Below, one piece after another: positions 1 to 4,681 of a stretch of 6,352 bases of DNA. The DNA is taken from assembly GCA_947450015.1 (NCBI GenBank), contig CANFUB010000159.1:1-6352 (forward strand). Reading direction: 5' to 3'. The translations under genes and the position numbers were made by a program. The stretch comes from Bacteroidota bacterium (lineage in GTDB: Bacteria; Bacteroidota; Bacteroidia; NS11-12g; UBA955). Numbering within the stretch: position 1 is the first letter of the stretch; each line of letters begins with the position of its first letter. The notes beneath the pieces were generated by a model. The model was not told where the DNA came from. It searched no databases and saw nothing but the letters and a program-made list of their open reading frames with translations.

Positions 1-115
1 ATAACTATTAACGATTAACTAATAACTTAATTGGTTGTTTCCTTAATAACCAATAACAATTAACTAATAACTTAATTGGTTGTTTCCTTAATAACTATTA
101 ACGATTAACTTATAA
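1..115. repeat. 45-bp tandem repeat, about 2.5 copies, open at left edge
   Basis: Two full 45-bp units (1-45 and 46-90) and a partial third (91-115) lie head to tail. Units 1 and 2 differ only in the first ~15 bases. Bases 14-50 and 59-95 are identical, and 1-20 equals 91-110 exactly. Each unit holds TTGGTTGTTTCC followed by TTAATAAC-type AT-rich stretches. No ORF or spacer structure is present. The array begins outside the window, so the true copy number is unknown. It looks like intergenic minisatellite-type DNA beyond the ssb terminator. No function is inferred. Confidence 0.85.
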
Positions 116-122
116 CAAAAAC

Positions 123-161
123 AAAAAGCGGTTTCCCAGCAATGGAAAGCCGCTTTTTTTT
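123..161. terminator. Bidirectional hairpin terminator downstream of ssb
   Basis: The arm AAAAAGCGGTTTCC pairs with GGAAAGCCGCTTTTT (one bulged G) around a short loop. There is a T-run on the plus side and an A-run on the other side, so it can end transcripts from both directions. It lies about 60 bp beyond the ssb stop on the minus strand and is the natural ssb terminator. A second perfect 9-bp inverted repeat (163-171 with 186-194, ATTGGTGAT/ATCACCAAT) sits between it and the gene but has no T-run of its own. Confidence 0.8.
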
Positions 162-223
162 GATTGGTGATGAAGTTTAGAGAGAATCACCAATGCTTGT
201 GGTTTCTAAGTTAATATTTTAAA

Positions 224-613
224 CTAAAATGGCAAATCATCGGCCATATCGGAGGCTTTTGCTGCATTGGCATTTTGTGTTTTTCTGCTTACAAATTCGA
301 AGCTATCCACTCGCACTTCGGTGATTTGTTTTTTCTCGCCTGTTTTGGTTTCGTAGGAGCGATTGGCCAGGGTGCCTTCGATGGCAATGCGTTCGCCTTT
401 GCCAATGTACTTTTCGATGAGCTCGGCTTGCTTGCCCCAGAACACTAAATTGTGCCAGTGGGTAATGGCAATGGTTTCGCCTTTCGCATTTTTTTGGCGC
501 TCGTTGGTGGCTAAAATAAGCTTGGCGACTTTGTTGCCATTGTCGAAACTTTTTACTGATGGTGTAGCGCCAACATGGCCCATTAAACGTACTGAATTGA
601 TTAAACTTTTCAT
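224..613 (-). CDS. ssb: Single-stranded DNA-binding protein
   Basis: The product coats single-stranded DNA during replication, repair and recombination, normally as a tetramer. The 129-residue protein has one OB-fold (about residues 5-109) with the family signatures W-H-N-L-V-F-W-G (53-60) and K-G-E-R-I-A-I-E-G-T-L (72-82). A short polar linker follows, then the acidic C-terminal tip D-D-L-P-F (125-129), through which SSB recruits partner proteins. Length and layout are ordinary for a Bacteroidota SSB. The ATG at 611-613 begins the fold about four residues in, and no good Shine-Dalgarno or TAnnTTTG element was seen upstream on this strand. The gene points away from the recombinase. Asp codons are mostly GAT (4 of 5), unlike the cassettes. 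It is probably a host gene flanking the array. A role with the array's single-strand hairpin sites is possible but only inferred. Confidence 0.95.
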   Translation of the reverse strand: MKSLINSVRLMGHVGATPSVKSFDNGNKVAKLILATNERQKNAKGETIAITHWHNLVFWGKQAELIEKYIGKGERIAIEGTLANRSYETKTGEKKQITEVRVDSFEFVSRKTQNANAAKASDMADDLPF

Positions 614-704
614 GATATATATGTATTTAAATTTTTACTTTTTGAATCGCATTGTTGTATTAGACTATTGAAATTAAAACACAATAGTTTCGATTGGTTG
701 ATGC

Positions 705-811
705 TTGCACTGAACCGTGAGGTCTTTACTTTTTTAGTCATATTAAATTAGATTTAGAATCAGAGATAAATGCTTGTTTCAAAATCCCAAGACCTCTCTG
801 GTTCAGTGCAA
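705..811. repeat. Long imperfect inverted repeat (stem about 20 bp, loop 62 nt)
   Basis: The left arm 705-726 (TTGCACTGAACC, three unpaired bases, AGGTCTT) pairs with the right arm 789-811 (AAGACCT, four unpaired bases, GGTTCAGTGCAA). The outer 12 bp and inner 7 bp are perfect. The 62-nt loop is AT-rich and non-coding. The size resembles an attC-like site, and the decamer GGTTCAGTGC (800-809) recurs inside the attC-like site after cassette 1 (2819-2828). However, the TAAC/GTTA outer cores of the array sites are missing. It could be an eroded site, an element boundary, or the fold of a non-coding RNA. No T-run follows, so it is not an obvious terminator. Confidence 0.6.
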
Positions 812-868
812 AATTGGGGGCATTCAATTCAGTTACTCAATAGTTAAATACTTGTAGTCGAATAGAAC

Positions 869-880
869 CGTTTATAAACG
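869..880. repeat. 12-bp perfect palindrome with adjacent half-repeat
   Basis: CGTTTATAAACG is a perfect palindrome, and its half CGTTTAT is repeated at 879-885. The motif sits about 75 bp upstream of the putative -7 element of the recombinase. The symmetry suits binding by a dimeric regulator or by the recombinase, but no known operator was recognised. A chance palindrome in AT-rich DNA is possible. Confidence 0.35.
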
Positions 881-927
881 TTTATGGTCGGCTTTGATCT
901 TGATTTTAGGTTGTCAAAATAAACTCC

Positions 928-966
928 TTTGAGTTTATAAATAATTAAAAAAAAGCTTTATACTTG
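928..966 (+). promoter_or_regulatory. Possible recombinase promoter
   Basis: TATACTTG (959-966) matches the Bacteroidota -7 consensus TAnnTTTG at all but one position. A TTTG (928-931) lies upstream, but the 27-bp gap is longer than the usual 17-23 bp, so the -33 element is weak. The predicted start near 973 would give a leader of about 75-80 nt containing the hairpins at 971-1023. Confidence 0.4.
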
Positions 967-970
967 CATA

Positions 971-1023
971 GCACCCTGTTCTTGGTGCCCTTAATCATTT
1001 TTTTTGCTGTGACTGAGGGGCAC
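971..1023 (+). promoter_or_regulatory. Mutually exclusive hairpins in recombinase leader
   Basis: GCACC (971-975) can pair with GGTGC (984-988). The same GTGCCC segment (985-997) can instead form a longer, imperfect stem with 1010-1023 (ending GGGGCAC), closing a loop that contains eight T's. The two folds compete for 985-988. A switchable leader that tunes recombinase expression is one reading, and a protein-binding palindrome is another. No riboswitch or T-box class was recognised. The start codon follows 28 nt later with no Shine-Dalgarno sequence. Confidence 0.35.
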
Positions 1024-1051
1024 GGAGTGCGTTAAAAAACTAAAAACAAGT

Positions 1052-2095
1052 ATGAAATGGAAAGCACAATTAATGGATCACAAGGGGGAGAAAAGGATTG
1101 CTATTTATTTTGAAAGCAGTCCTGAATTGAATAGCCGAATTAAAAAACTAGAGGGCATTAAATGGAGTCAGACTTTAAAAGTATGGCATGTCCCCGACAC
1201 CCTCGCCTATCGCCAACAATTCAAAATCGATAGTCCTGAAATTAAAACACTATCAGATGACAAATTAAAACGCATGGCGGCATTTAAGCAATGGTTGCAA
1301 TCGAAACGCTATAGCGAAAGCACGATTAAAACGTATTCGGAAGCCTTGAAAACGTTCTTGCAATTTTTTTCAGAAAAACCACTTGAGCAAATTGACAACC
1401 AAGACATCGTTCATTTTAACAATGCGTATATTTTAAAAAACAAATTATCGGCTGCCTATCAAAACCAGGTGGTGAATGCCATCAAATTATTTTTTAAAAC
1501 CATAGAGCACAAGGCGATTGATGTTAGCTTGGTGCACCGCCCTAGGCGCGAACATACCTTGCCGAATGTTTTAAGTAAAGAAGAGGTGAAAATGATATTA
1601 GAGGCCTTAACCAATATTAAACATAAAACCATGCTAAGTTTAATTTATAGTTGTGGTTTAAGATGTGGCGAATTATTGGCGCTTAGACCTATCCATATTG
1701 ATTCCAAACGTCATTTAATAATAATAAAAAACGGGAAAGGCAAAAAGGACAGAGTGGTTCCACTAAGCGCTAAAATTTTAGAAATGTTAAGGGACTATTA
1801 TAAATTATTTACACCCAAAAACTATTTATTCGAAGGTCAACAAATTGGCGAGCCCTATGATGCCAGAAGTTTACAACAGGTATTGAAACAAGCAGTTAAA
1901 AAAACTGGTATCACTAAGCCTGTTACCTTGCATTGGTTGAGACACAGTTATGCCACGCATCTTTTAGAAAACGGCACAGACCTACGATACATTCAAGAAT
2001 TGCTTGGACATAAGCATAGCAAAACCACTGAAATTTATACACATGTTAGCACCAAGGCCATTCAAAATATTCAATCGCCTTTTGATAGTTTATAA
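1052..2095 (+). CDS. Tyrosine recombinase of the integron-like array (Xer/phage type)
   Basis: This is a site-specific DNA recombinase that cuts and rejoins DNA through a tyrosine-DNA intermediate. The 347-residue protein has three parts: an extra N-terminal domain (about 1-60, with W-x-x-x-x-K-x-W pattern at 38-45), a SAM-like core-binding domain (about 72-155), and a catalytic domain (about 170-336). All catalytic positions are visible: R204 (in C-G-L-R-C-G-E), K229 (G-K-G-K-K), H294 and R297 (H-W-L-R), H320 (L-L-G-H) and nucleophile Y329 (E-I-Y-T-H). K229 to H294 spans 65 residues, close to XerD and far short of IntI, where the integron-specific insertion lies. It is therefore intact but not a classical IntI. 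It sits directly before site 1 and points the same way as the cassettes. Its Asp codons are evenly split GAT/GAC (7/7), unlike most cassettes. It is the likely enzyme for cassette movement (inference), though an unrelated neighbouring recombinase cannot be excluded. Confidence 0.95.
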   Translation: MKWKAQLMDHKGEKRIAIYFESSPELNSRIKKLEGIKWSQTLKVWHVPDTLAYRQQFKIDSPEIKTLSDDKLKRMAAFKQWLQSKRYSESTIKTYSEALKTFLQFFSEKPLEQIDNQDIVHFNNAYILKNKLSAAYQNQVVNAIKLFFKTIEHKAIDVSLVHRPRREHTLPNVLSKEEVKMILEALTNIKHKTMLSLIYSCGLRCGELLALRPIHIDSKRHLIIIKNGKGKKDRVVPLSAKILEMLRDYYKLFTPKNYLFEGQQIGEPYDARSLQQVLKQAVKKTGITKPVTLHWLRHSYATHLLENGTDLRYIQELLGHKHSKTTEIYTHVSTKAIQNIQSPFDSL

Positions 2096-2110
2096 TTTAA
2101 GTTACATTTG
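2081..2110 (+). promoter_or_regulatory. Candidate cassette promoter (Pc-like)
   Basis: TTTG (2081-2084), an 18-bp spacer and TACATTTG (2103-2110) form an exact Bacteroidota -33/-7 promoter. The -33 element lies inside the last codons of the recombinase and the -7 lies just past its stop. Transcription would start about 2116-2120, immediately before site 1, and run into cassette 1 and the cassettes beyond. In classical integrons Pc also lies at the recombinase end and drives promoterless cassettes. Confidence 0.6.
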
Positions 2111-2127
2111 AAAAATAAAACGATACA

Positions 2128-2198
2128 TTATAGCGCATACCCTACCCAAAATAGATGTATACACGCTATTTTGTAGCGGGTATAAACAAGTTATAGCC
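2128..2198. repeat. Site 1: attI-like / first attC-like site
   Basis: The left arm ATACCC...AAAATAG (2137-2154) pairs with 2166-2183 at 14 of 18 positions around an 11-nt loop. Outside it the left core TATAGC (2129-2134) pairs with GTTATA (2190-2195) through one G-T pair. The spacers are 2 nt on the left and 6 nt on the right, the same as in sites 2 and 3. Pairing stops beyond the core, because GTTATAGCCA continues into cassette 1 and matches that cassette's downstream site instead. This is the insertion point for cassette 1, placed where attI should be. Unlike typical attI sites it is palindromic, so it may be a diverged attC. It is the shortest site of the set, at about 71 bp. Confidence 0.65.
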
Positions 2199-2221
2199 AA
2201 TTTTAGAACGACCATACAATT

Positions 2222-2782
2222 ATGAGAAAGACTGACATTAAAGACCAAATTTGGACAGCACTATTCTTAGTAACTCCAGTTATTATTTTAGCCAAACTAG
2301 GTGACATCTATGCCGACAGTTCATTAAATAGAATTTTATTCGCAGGACTTTTTGGTGGATTTGGTGGACTAATCGGAGCTGGATTTTTACAATTAGCAAA
2401 ATCAAAGTCGACAGTTATAAAGACATCTCTAGTTCTACTTCTAATTGGACTATGTGTAACGACCCTAGTTGTTGCGACCAAAATGAATAAGCCAACATTA
2501 CAGACTTGTGAAATTTGTGGTTATAAAGCAATCGGTACAACAAAAAAACAATGTGAATATTGCGGAAGTTTCCCTTGGGACGAACAGAAAAAAATTAAGG
2601 GCTATGACGACAAACAAGAATGGTTAAAAGAAGAGCAATTATTTTGGTTTGAACCCGACAGCTTAACAGGGAAAATTGACTTTTATAATCCAACTATTGA
2701 CGAAGGTTTTGAAAAAGACAAGAATTGGCGGCCATTGGTGACAGAGCAAGAAATCAAAGACGAAATTAACAATGAAAAGTAG
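2222..2782 (+). CDS. Cassette 1: membrane protein with zinc-ribbon-like motif, function unknown
   Basis: No family was recognised with confidence. The 186-residue protein has three probable membrane helices (about 10-27, 37-58 with the glycine-rich G-L-F-G-G-F-G-G-L-I-G-A-G, and 67-86). These are followed by a pair of C-x-x-C motifs (C96/C99 and C111/C114) that would bind one zinc ion as a ribbon. The tail (120-186) is charged, rich in Glu, Lys, Trp and Asp, and probably cytoplasmic. The ATG lies about 30 bp after the site 1 junction, and the stop falls a few bases before site 2, so the gene fills its cassette. All 12 Asp codons are GAC although Tyr (5/5) and Asn (5/6) codons end in T, which is unlike the recombinase and ssb. 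It is likely transcribed from the promoter at 2081-2110. Confidence 0.85.
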   Translation: MRKTDIKDQIWTALFLVTPVIILAKLGDIYADSSLNRILFAGLFGGFGGLIGAGFLQLAKSKSTVIKTSLVLLLIGLCVTTLVVATKMNKPTLQTCEICGYKAIGTTKKQCEYCGSFPWDEQKKIKGYDDKQEWLKEEQLFWFEPDSLTGKIDFYNPTIDEGFEKDKNWRPLVTEQEIKDEINNEK

Positions 2783-2783
2783 A

Positions 2784-2926
2784 AAAACTGGCTATAACAC
2801 GGGTTTGGCAAAAGTGGCGGTTCAGTGCTCCGCAGACACATTTGAAGTTAATCAAAGTTTGGTTCTCCGCATCAACATTTGTGGTGAAAATCGCCACCTT
2901 CGCCAAGCCCGAAAACGTTAGTGGCA
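2784..2926. repeat. Site 2: attC-like site ending cassette 1
   Basis: The left side has GGCTATAAC (core TAAC 2795-2798), spacer AC, then a stem GGGTTTGGC/GTGGCGGTT up to 2822. The right side mirrors it as AAATCGCCACC (2888-2898), CGCCAAGCCC, spacer GAAAAC and core GTTAG (2917-2921). The central loop region (2823-2887) holds a 17-bp direct repeat (2828-2844 and 2865-2881, 14/17 identical, starting CTCCGCA). The flank 2784-2798 is complementary to the start of cassette 1, not to its own right flank. Confidence 0.8.
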
Positions 2927-2953
2927 ATTCTTTCTAAGCAATCCAAATAAACA

Positions 2954-3700
2954 ATGAAAAGATTAACGACCTTAATTTATTTGACAACTTTCATATTGGC
3001 AACAAATTCATTATTTGGGCAAATCCCGAAATATATTTTTAATGAAGTGACAGAAGAAAAATTCAATTCCAAAAATTTCACGAACTCAACAAAAACTTTA
3101 AAAGAAAATGTAGGTGTTTATCATTTTGGAGAAAGTGAAGGAGAATGGGATTTAGTTTTCCTGCCTTATAAAGACAGTTTAGTAATTCAAGTTAGGAATG
3201 GAACTTGGGCAGAAGATCTTGGTTATGAAGCATGGTTGAGCAAGTGTCAGACGTTTAACAACGTAAAAATTAAAGACAGCAAGTTTTATTTTGGTAATTA
3301 TAGTGGACAATTTGTAGCGTATAATGAAGGACAAACCAAATCAAAAGCAGTTATACTTTTTTCAGACCCAATACTTGGCATAAACTATAAAAAAGACAGT
3401 GCGGAAGTTGGATTTTATTTAACAAGTATTGATACATTTTTTGACGATAAAGAACGTTATGAGCTTTCATTGGAAGTTAAACCAGAAAATTATTTTGTAA
3501 ATAAGACAAAACAAGAACTGAAAATATTAAGAAATACCATTTATGCGAACTATGGTTTGATATTTCGGGAAGGTGGAGATATGGACAAATATTTTTCAAG
3601 TAAAGATTGGTATCAAGGTTGGAGAAATGATGTATCATCTTGTTTAACAGAAATAGAAAAAAGAAACTTGGCAATTTTAAAAAGATTTGAGAATCTGTAA
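2954..3700 (+). CDS. Cassette 2: exported YARHG-domain protein
   Basis: The 248-residue protein starts with a Sec signal peptide (K-R, hydrophobic 5-22, cleavage probably after F-G-Q at 21-23), so it should be exported to the periplasm or cell surface. The C-terminal region (about 190-243) fits the YARHG domain: L-R-N-T-I-Y-A-N-Y-G-L-I-F, then K-Y-F-S-S-K-D-W-Y, and E-I-E-K-R-N-L-A-I-L. This small domain is found in extracellular bacterial proteins and has no settled function. The middle (30-180) resembles a beta-rich region with aromatic residues that was not assigned. The start 37 bp after the site 2 junction gives an intact signal peptide. Asp codons are mixed (6 GAC, 7 GAT), unlike cassettes 1, 3, 4 and 5, suggesting a different source. 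No own promoter was seen. Confidence 0.85.
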   Translation: MKRLTTLIYLTTFILATNSLFGQIPKYIFNEVTEEKFNSKNFTNSTKTLKENVGVYHFGESEGEWDLVFLPYKDSLVIQVRNGTWAEDLGYEAWLSKCQTFNNVKIKDSKFYFGNYSGQFVAYNEGQTKSKAVILFSDPILGINYKKDSAEVGFYLTSIDTFFDDKERYELSLEVKPENYFVNKTKQELKILRNTIYANYGLIFREGGDMDKYFSSKDWYQGWRNDVSSCLTEIEKRNLAILKRFENL

Positions 3701-3712
3701 AAATATAAATAT

Positions 3713-3866
3713 CGCTAACAAGGGTTTTGCGTCAGGCGGGGTGACCCCGAAGTATCGTTACAGGCTGTGCAAACTTGGAGCTTTGTGCTTCTATTCAAGT
3801 GTAGTGCAGGTTGAAAGTTTTGTGCTCCGAAACCCGCCCGAACGCAAAGCCCGAAAACGTTATAAG
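3713..3866. repeat. Site 3: attC-like site ending cassette 2
   Basis: The left side is core CGCTAAC (3713-3719), spacer AA, then GGGTTTTGCG and the GGCGGGGT stem to about 3742. The right side is AACCCGCCCG (3831-3840), AACGCAAAGCCC, spacer GAAAAC and core GTTATAA (3859-3865). With spacers of 2 and 6 nt it shares its geometry with sites 1 and 2, and its right spacer-core GAAAACGTTA is identical to site 2. The inner loop contains TTTGTGCT twice (3782-3789 and 3819-3826, the latter reading TTTGTGCTCC). At about 154 bp it is the longest site. Confidence 0.8.
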
Positions 3867-3918
3867 TAAGCGGCCAAGAAAATTTTGAATAGACATAATT
3901 TAAAAAAGATTTTTTTTG

Positions 3919-3926
3919 TAAATTTG
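3919..3926 (+). promoter_or_regulatory. Toxin-antitoxin promoter -7 element
   Basis: TAAATTTG is an exact match to the Bacteroidota -7 consensus and lies 4 bp before the antitoxin ATG. No matching -33 element was found at the usual distance, as the upstream sequence is a T-run. Transcription would start at or next to the ATG, giving a leaderless or near-leaderless mRNA. A private promoter is usual for toxin-antitoxin cassettes, which must be expressed wherever they sit. Confidence 0.5.
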
Positions 3927-3930
3927 AGGC

Positions 3931-4134
3931 ATGACAAACACCTCTCTTAAAATAGACATTGAATCACTACCAATTTCACTTCGAAAGGAAGTTGCGGACT
4001 TTGTTGCGTTTCTTAAAACAAAAAATAAGAGAAAAACGACAATTAAATCCAGAGAATTTGGATATGCTAAAGGTAAAATTCAACTTTCAAAAGACTTTGA
4101 TGAACCATTAGACATTTTTAAAGAATACATTTAA
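3931..4134 (+). CDS. Cassette 3: DUF2281-type antitoxin
   Basis: The 67-residue protein matches small DUF2281 antitoxins. An N-terminal helix region carries L-P-x-x-L-R-K-E-V-A-D-F-V-A-F-L (13-28). A basic linker follows, then the conserved tail F-G-Y-A-K-G-K-I (43-50) and D-F-D-E-P-L-D-I-F-K-E-Y (55-66), which in relatives wraps the PIN toxin. It should neutralise the toxin encoded directly downstream. Its stop overlaps the toxin start (TAATG), so the two are translated together, and gene order is antitoxin first, as usual. It probably also represses its own promoter, although no DNA-binding fold is plain in such a short protein. Four of five Asp codons are GAC. Confidence 0.85.
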   Translation: MTNTSLKIDIESLPISLRKEVADFVAFLKTKNKRKTTIKSREFGYAKGKIQLSKDFDEPLDIFKEYI

Positions 4135-4520
4135 TGGCATACCTTTTAGACACACATACTTTTCTTTGGTTTGTAGCTGGTAACAAGCAATTACCAGAAA
4201 GTGTGAAAGCCAAAATCAAAGACATAGGTGAACTTTGTTTTCTGAGTGTAGCAAGTTTTTGGGAAATTACAATCAAACACCAAATTGGAAAATTGACCTT
4301 AGACATTTCCTTAGAAGAGCTATTTGAATATGCAGACAGAAACCAAATCGAAATTATGCAAATTTCCAACGAGCATTTATTGGCACTTTCAAAATTGCCA
4401 GGACATCATAGCGACCCATTTGACCGACTAATAGTGTCGCAAGCACTTGCAGAAAACTTGACGCTAATAACAAAAGACAAAGTACTCAAGAAATACAAGA
4501 TTAAGCACCAATGGGCGTAA
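4134..4520 (+). CDS. Cassette 3: PIN-domain ribonuclease toxin, VapC type
   Basis: This is a type II toxin that, when free of its antitoxin, cleaves RNA (relatives cut tRNA or rRNA) and stops growth. The 128 residues form one complete PIN domain. Acidic metal-binding positions are visible: D6 in Y-L-L-D-T-H-T-F-L-W, E44 in S-F-W-E-I-T-I-K, D94 and D97 in S-D-P-F-D-R-L-I, and D115 in I-T-K-D. The length is typical and the active site looks intact, so the toxin should be functional. The start is fixed by the TAATG overlap with the antitoxin. The stop at 4520 touches the complementary flank of site 4. All seven Asp codons are GAC. Such cassettes are common in large chromosomal integrons, where they can stabilise the array against loss. 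Confidence 0.92.
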   Translation: MAYLLDTHTFLWFVAGNKQLPESVKAKIKDIGELCFLSVASFWEITIKHQIGKLTLDISLEELFEYADRNQIEIMQISNEHLLALSKLPGHHSDPFDRLIVSQALAENLTLITKDKVLKKYKIKHQWA

Positions 4521-4521
4521 A

Positions 4522-4670
4522 GCCGCCTACTTATAACCGATGTTTGTGCTAGCTGCTGGTTTGGTGTAAATTTGAAAGTTCAGATTTTTTTTTTAAGTTT
4601 GTAAGAGGTTGGCAGTTCAGCGCTTCGGTATCGCAGCCTTCGCAATCTATGCAAACCGTTATATGCGATT
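4522..4670. repeat. Site 4: attC-like site ending cassette 3
   Basis: The left flank and core are GCCGCCTACTTATAAC (4522-4537), followed by CGAT and GTTTGTGCTAGCTGC. The right side has GCAGCCTTCGCAATC (4634-4648), a spacer and core GTTATAT (4658-4664). The stem is the most degraded of the six (about 10 of 15 paired) and the spacers (4 and 10 nt) depart from the usual 4-nt difference. The flank 4522-4537 pairs 15/16 with the start of cassette 3 at 3859-3874, the best end match in the array. GTTCAGCGCTTCG in the right half echoes GTTCAGTGCTCCG in site 2. Confidence 0.72.
4543..4574 (+). promoter_or_regulatory. Candidate promoter inside site 4
   Basis: TTTG (4543-4546), a 20-bp spacer and TAAATTTG (4567-4574) fit the Bacteroidota promoter consensus. 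Transcription would begin about 4580 and reach the cassette 4 gene after roughly 100 nt, carrying the right half of site 4 in the leader. The short AT-rich motif may arise by chance. Confidence 0.35.
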
Positions 4671-4681
4671 GCTAGGACGAT

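Larger units (their letters stand above)
614..1051. other. 438-bp intergenic region between ssb and recombinase
   Basis: No convincing gene is present on either strand. The region holds a 7-bp perfect hairpin near the ssb start (664-670 ACTATTG with 682-688 CAATAGT), a long imperfect inverted repeat (705-811), a 12-bp palindrome (869-880), a possible recombinase promoter (-7 at 959-966) and a hairpin-rich leader (971-1023). As the divergent region between ssb and the recombinase it must contain both genes' start signals. It may also mark the left limit of the integron-like element. Confidence 0.7.

Noticed and set aside
1..115. Possible CRISPR array
   Set aside because: The 45-bp units are contiguous, with no unique spacers between repeats and no cas genes nearby.
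363..671. Plus-strand open frame opposite ssb
   Set aside because: It is antisense to a clear ssb gene and its Met/Leu/Phe-rich product is a typical shadow translation.
705..811. Retron-type non-coding RNA
   Set aside because: No reverse transcriptase gene is in the window, and the fold lacks the expected paired msr/msd layout.
1028..1040. GCGTTAAAAAAC before the recombinase as an attI or attC right core
   Set aside because: It has the GTTRRR form, but no matching left core or stem was found upstream, and site 1's left flank is not complementary to it.
1052..2095. Calling the recombinase intI
   Set aside because: The segment between the catalytic Lys and the H-x-x-R motif is too short for the IntI-specific insertion, so the symbol would mislead despite the integron-like context.
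1052..2095. Calling it the chromosomal XerC or XerD
   Set aside because: It has an extra N-terminal domain of about 60 residues, is longer than Xer proteins, and no dif-like site with paired XerC/XerD arms was seen nearby.
3477..3674. Minus-strand open frame over the YARHG domain
   Set aside because: It is antisense to a conserved domain, and its low-complexity Phe/Leu-rich product is an AT-rich artefact.
3687..3869. Plus-strand 60-codon open frame after the YARHG gene
   Set aside because: It overlaps the YARHG gene's end and otherwise lies entirely in the palindromic site 3. The translation is rich in Cys/Arg with no recognisable pattern, as expected from a folded recombination site.
4118..4369. 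Minus-strand open frame over the PIN toxin
   Set aside because: It is antisense to a well-supported toxin gene with intact motifs.
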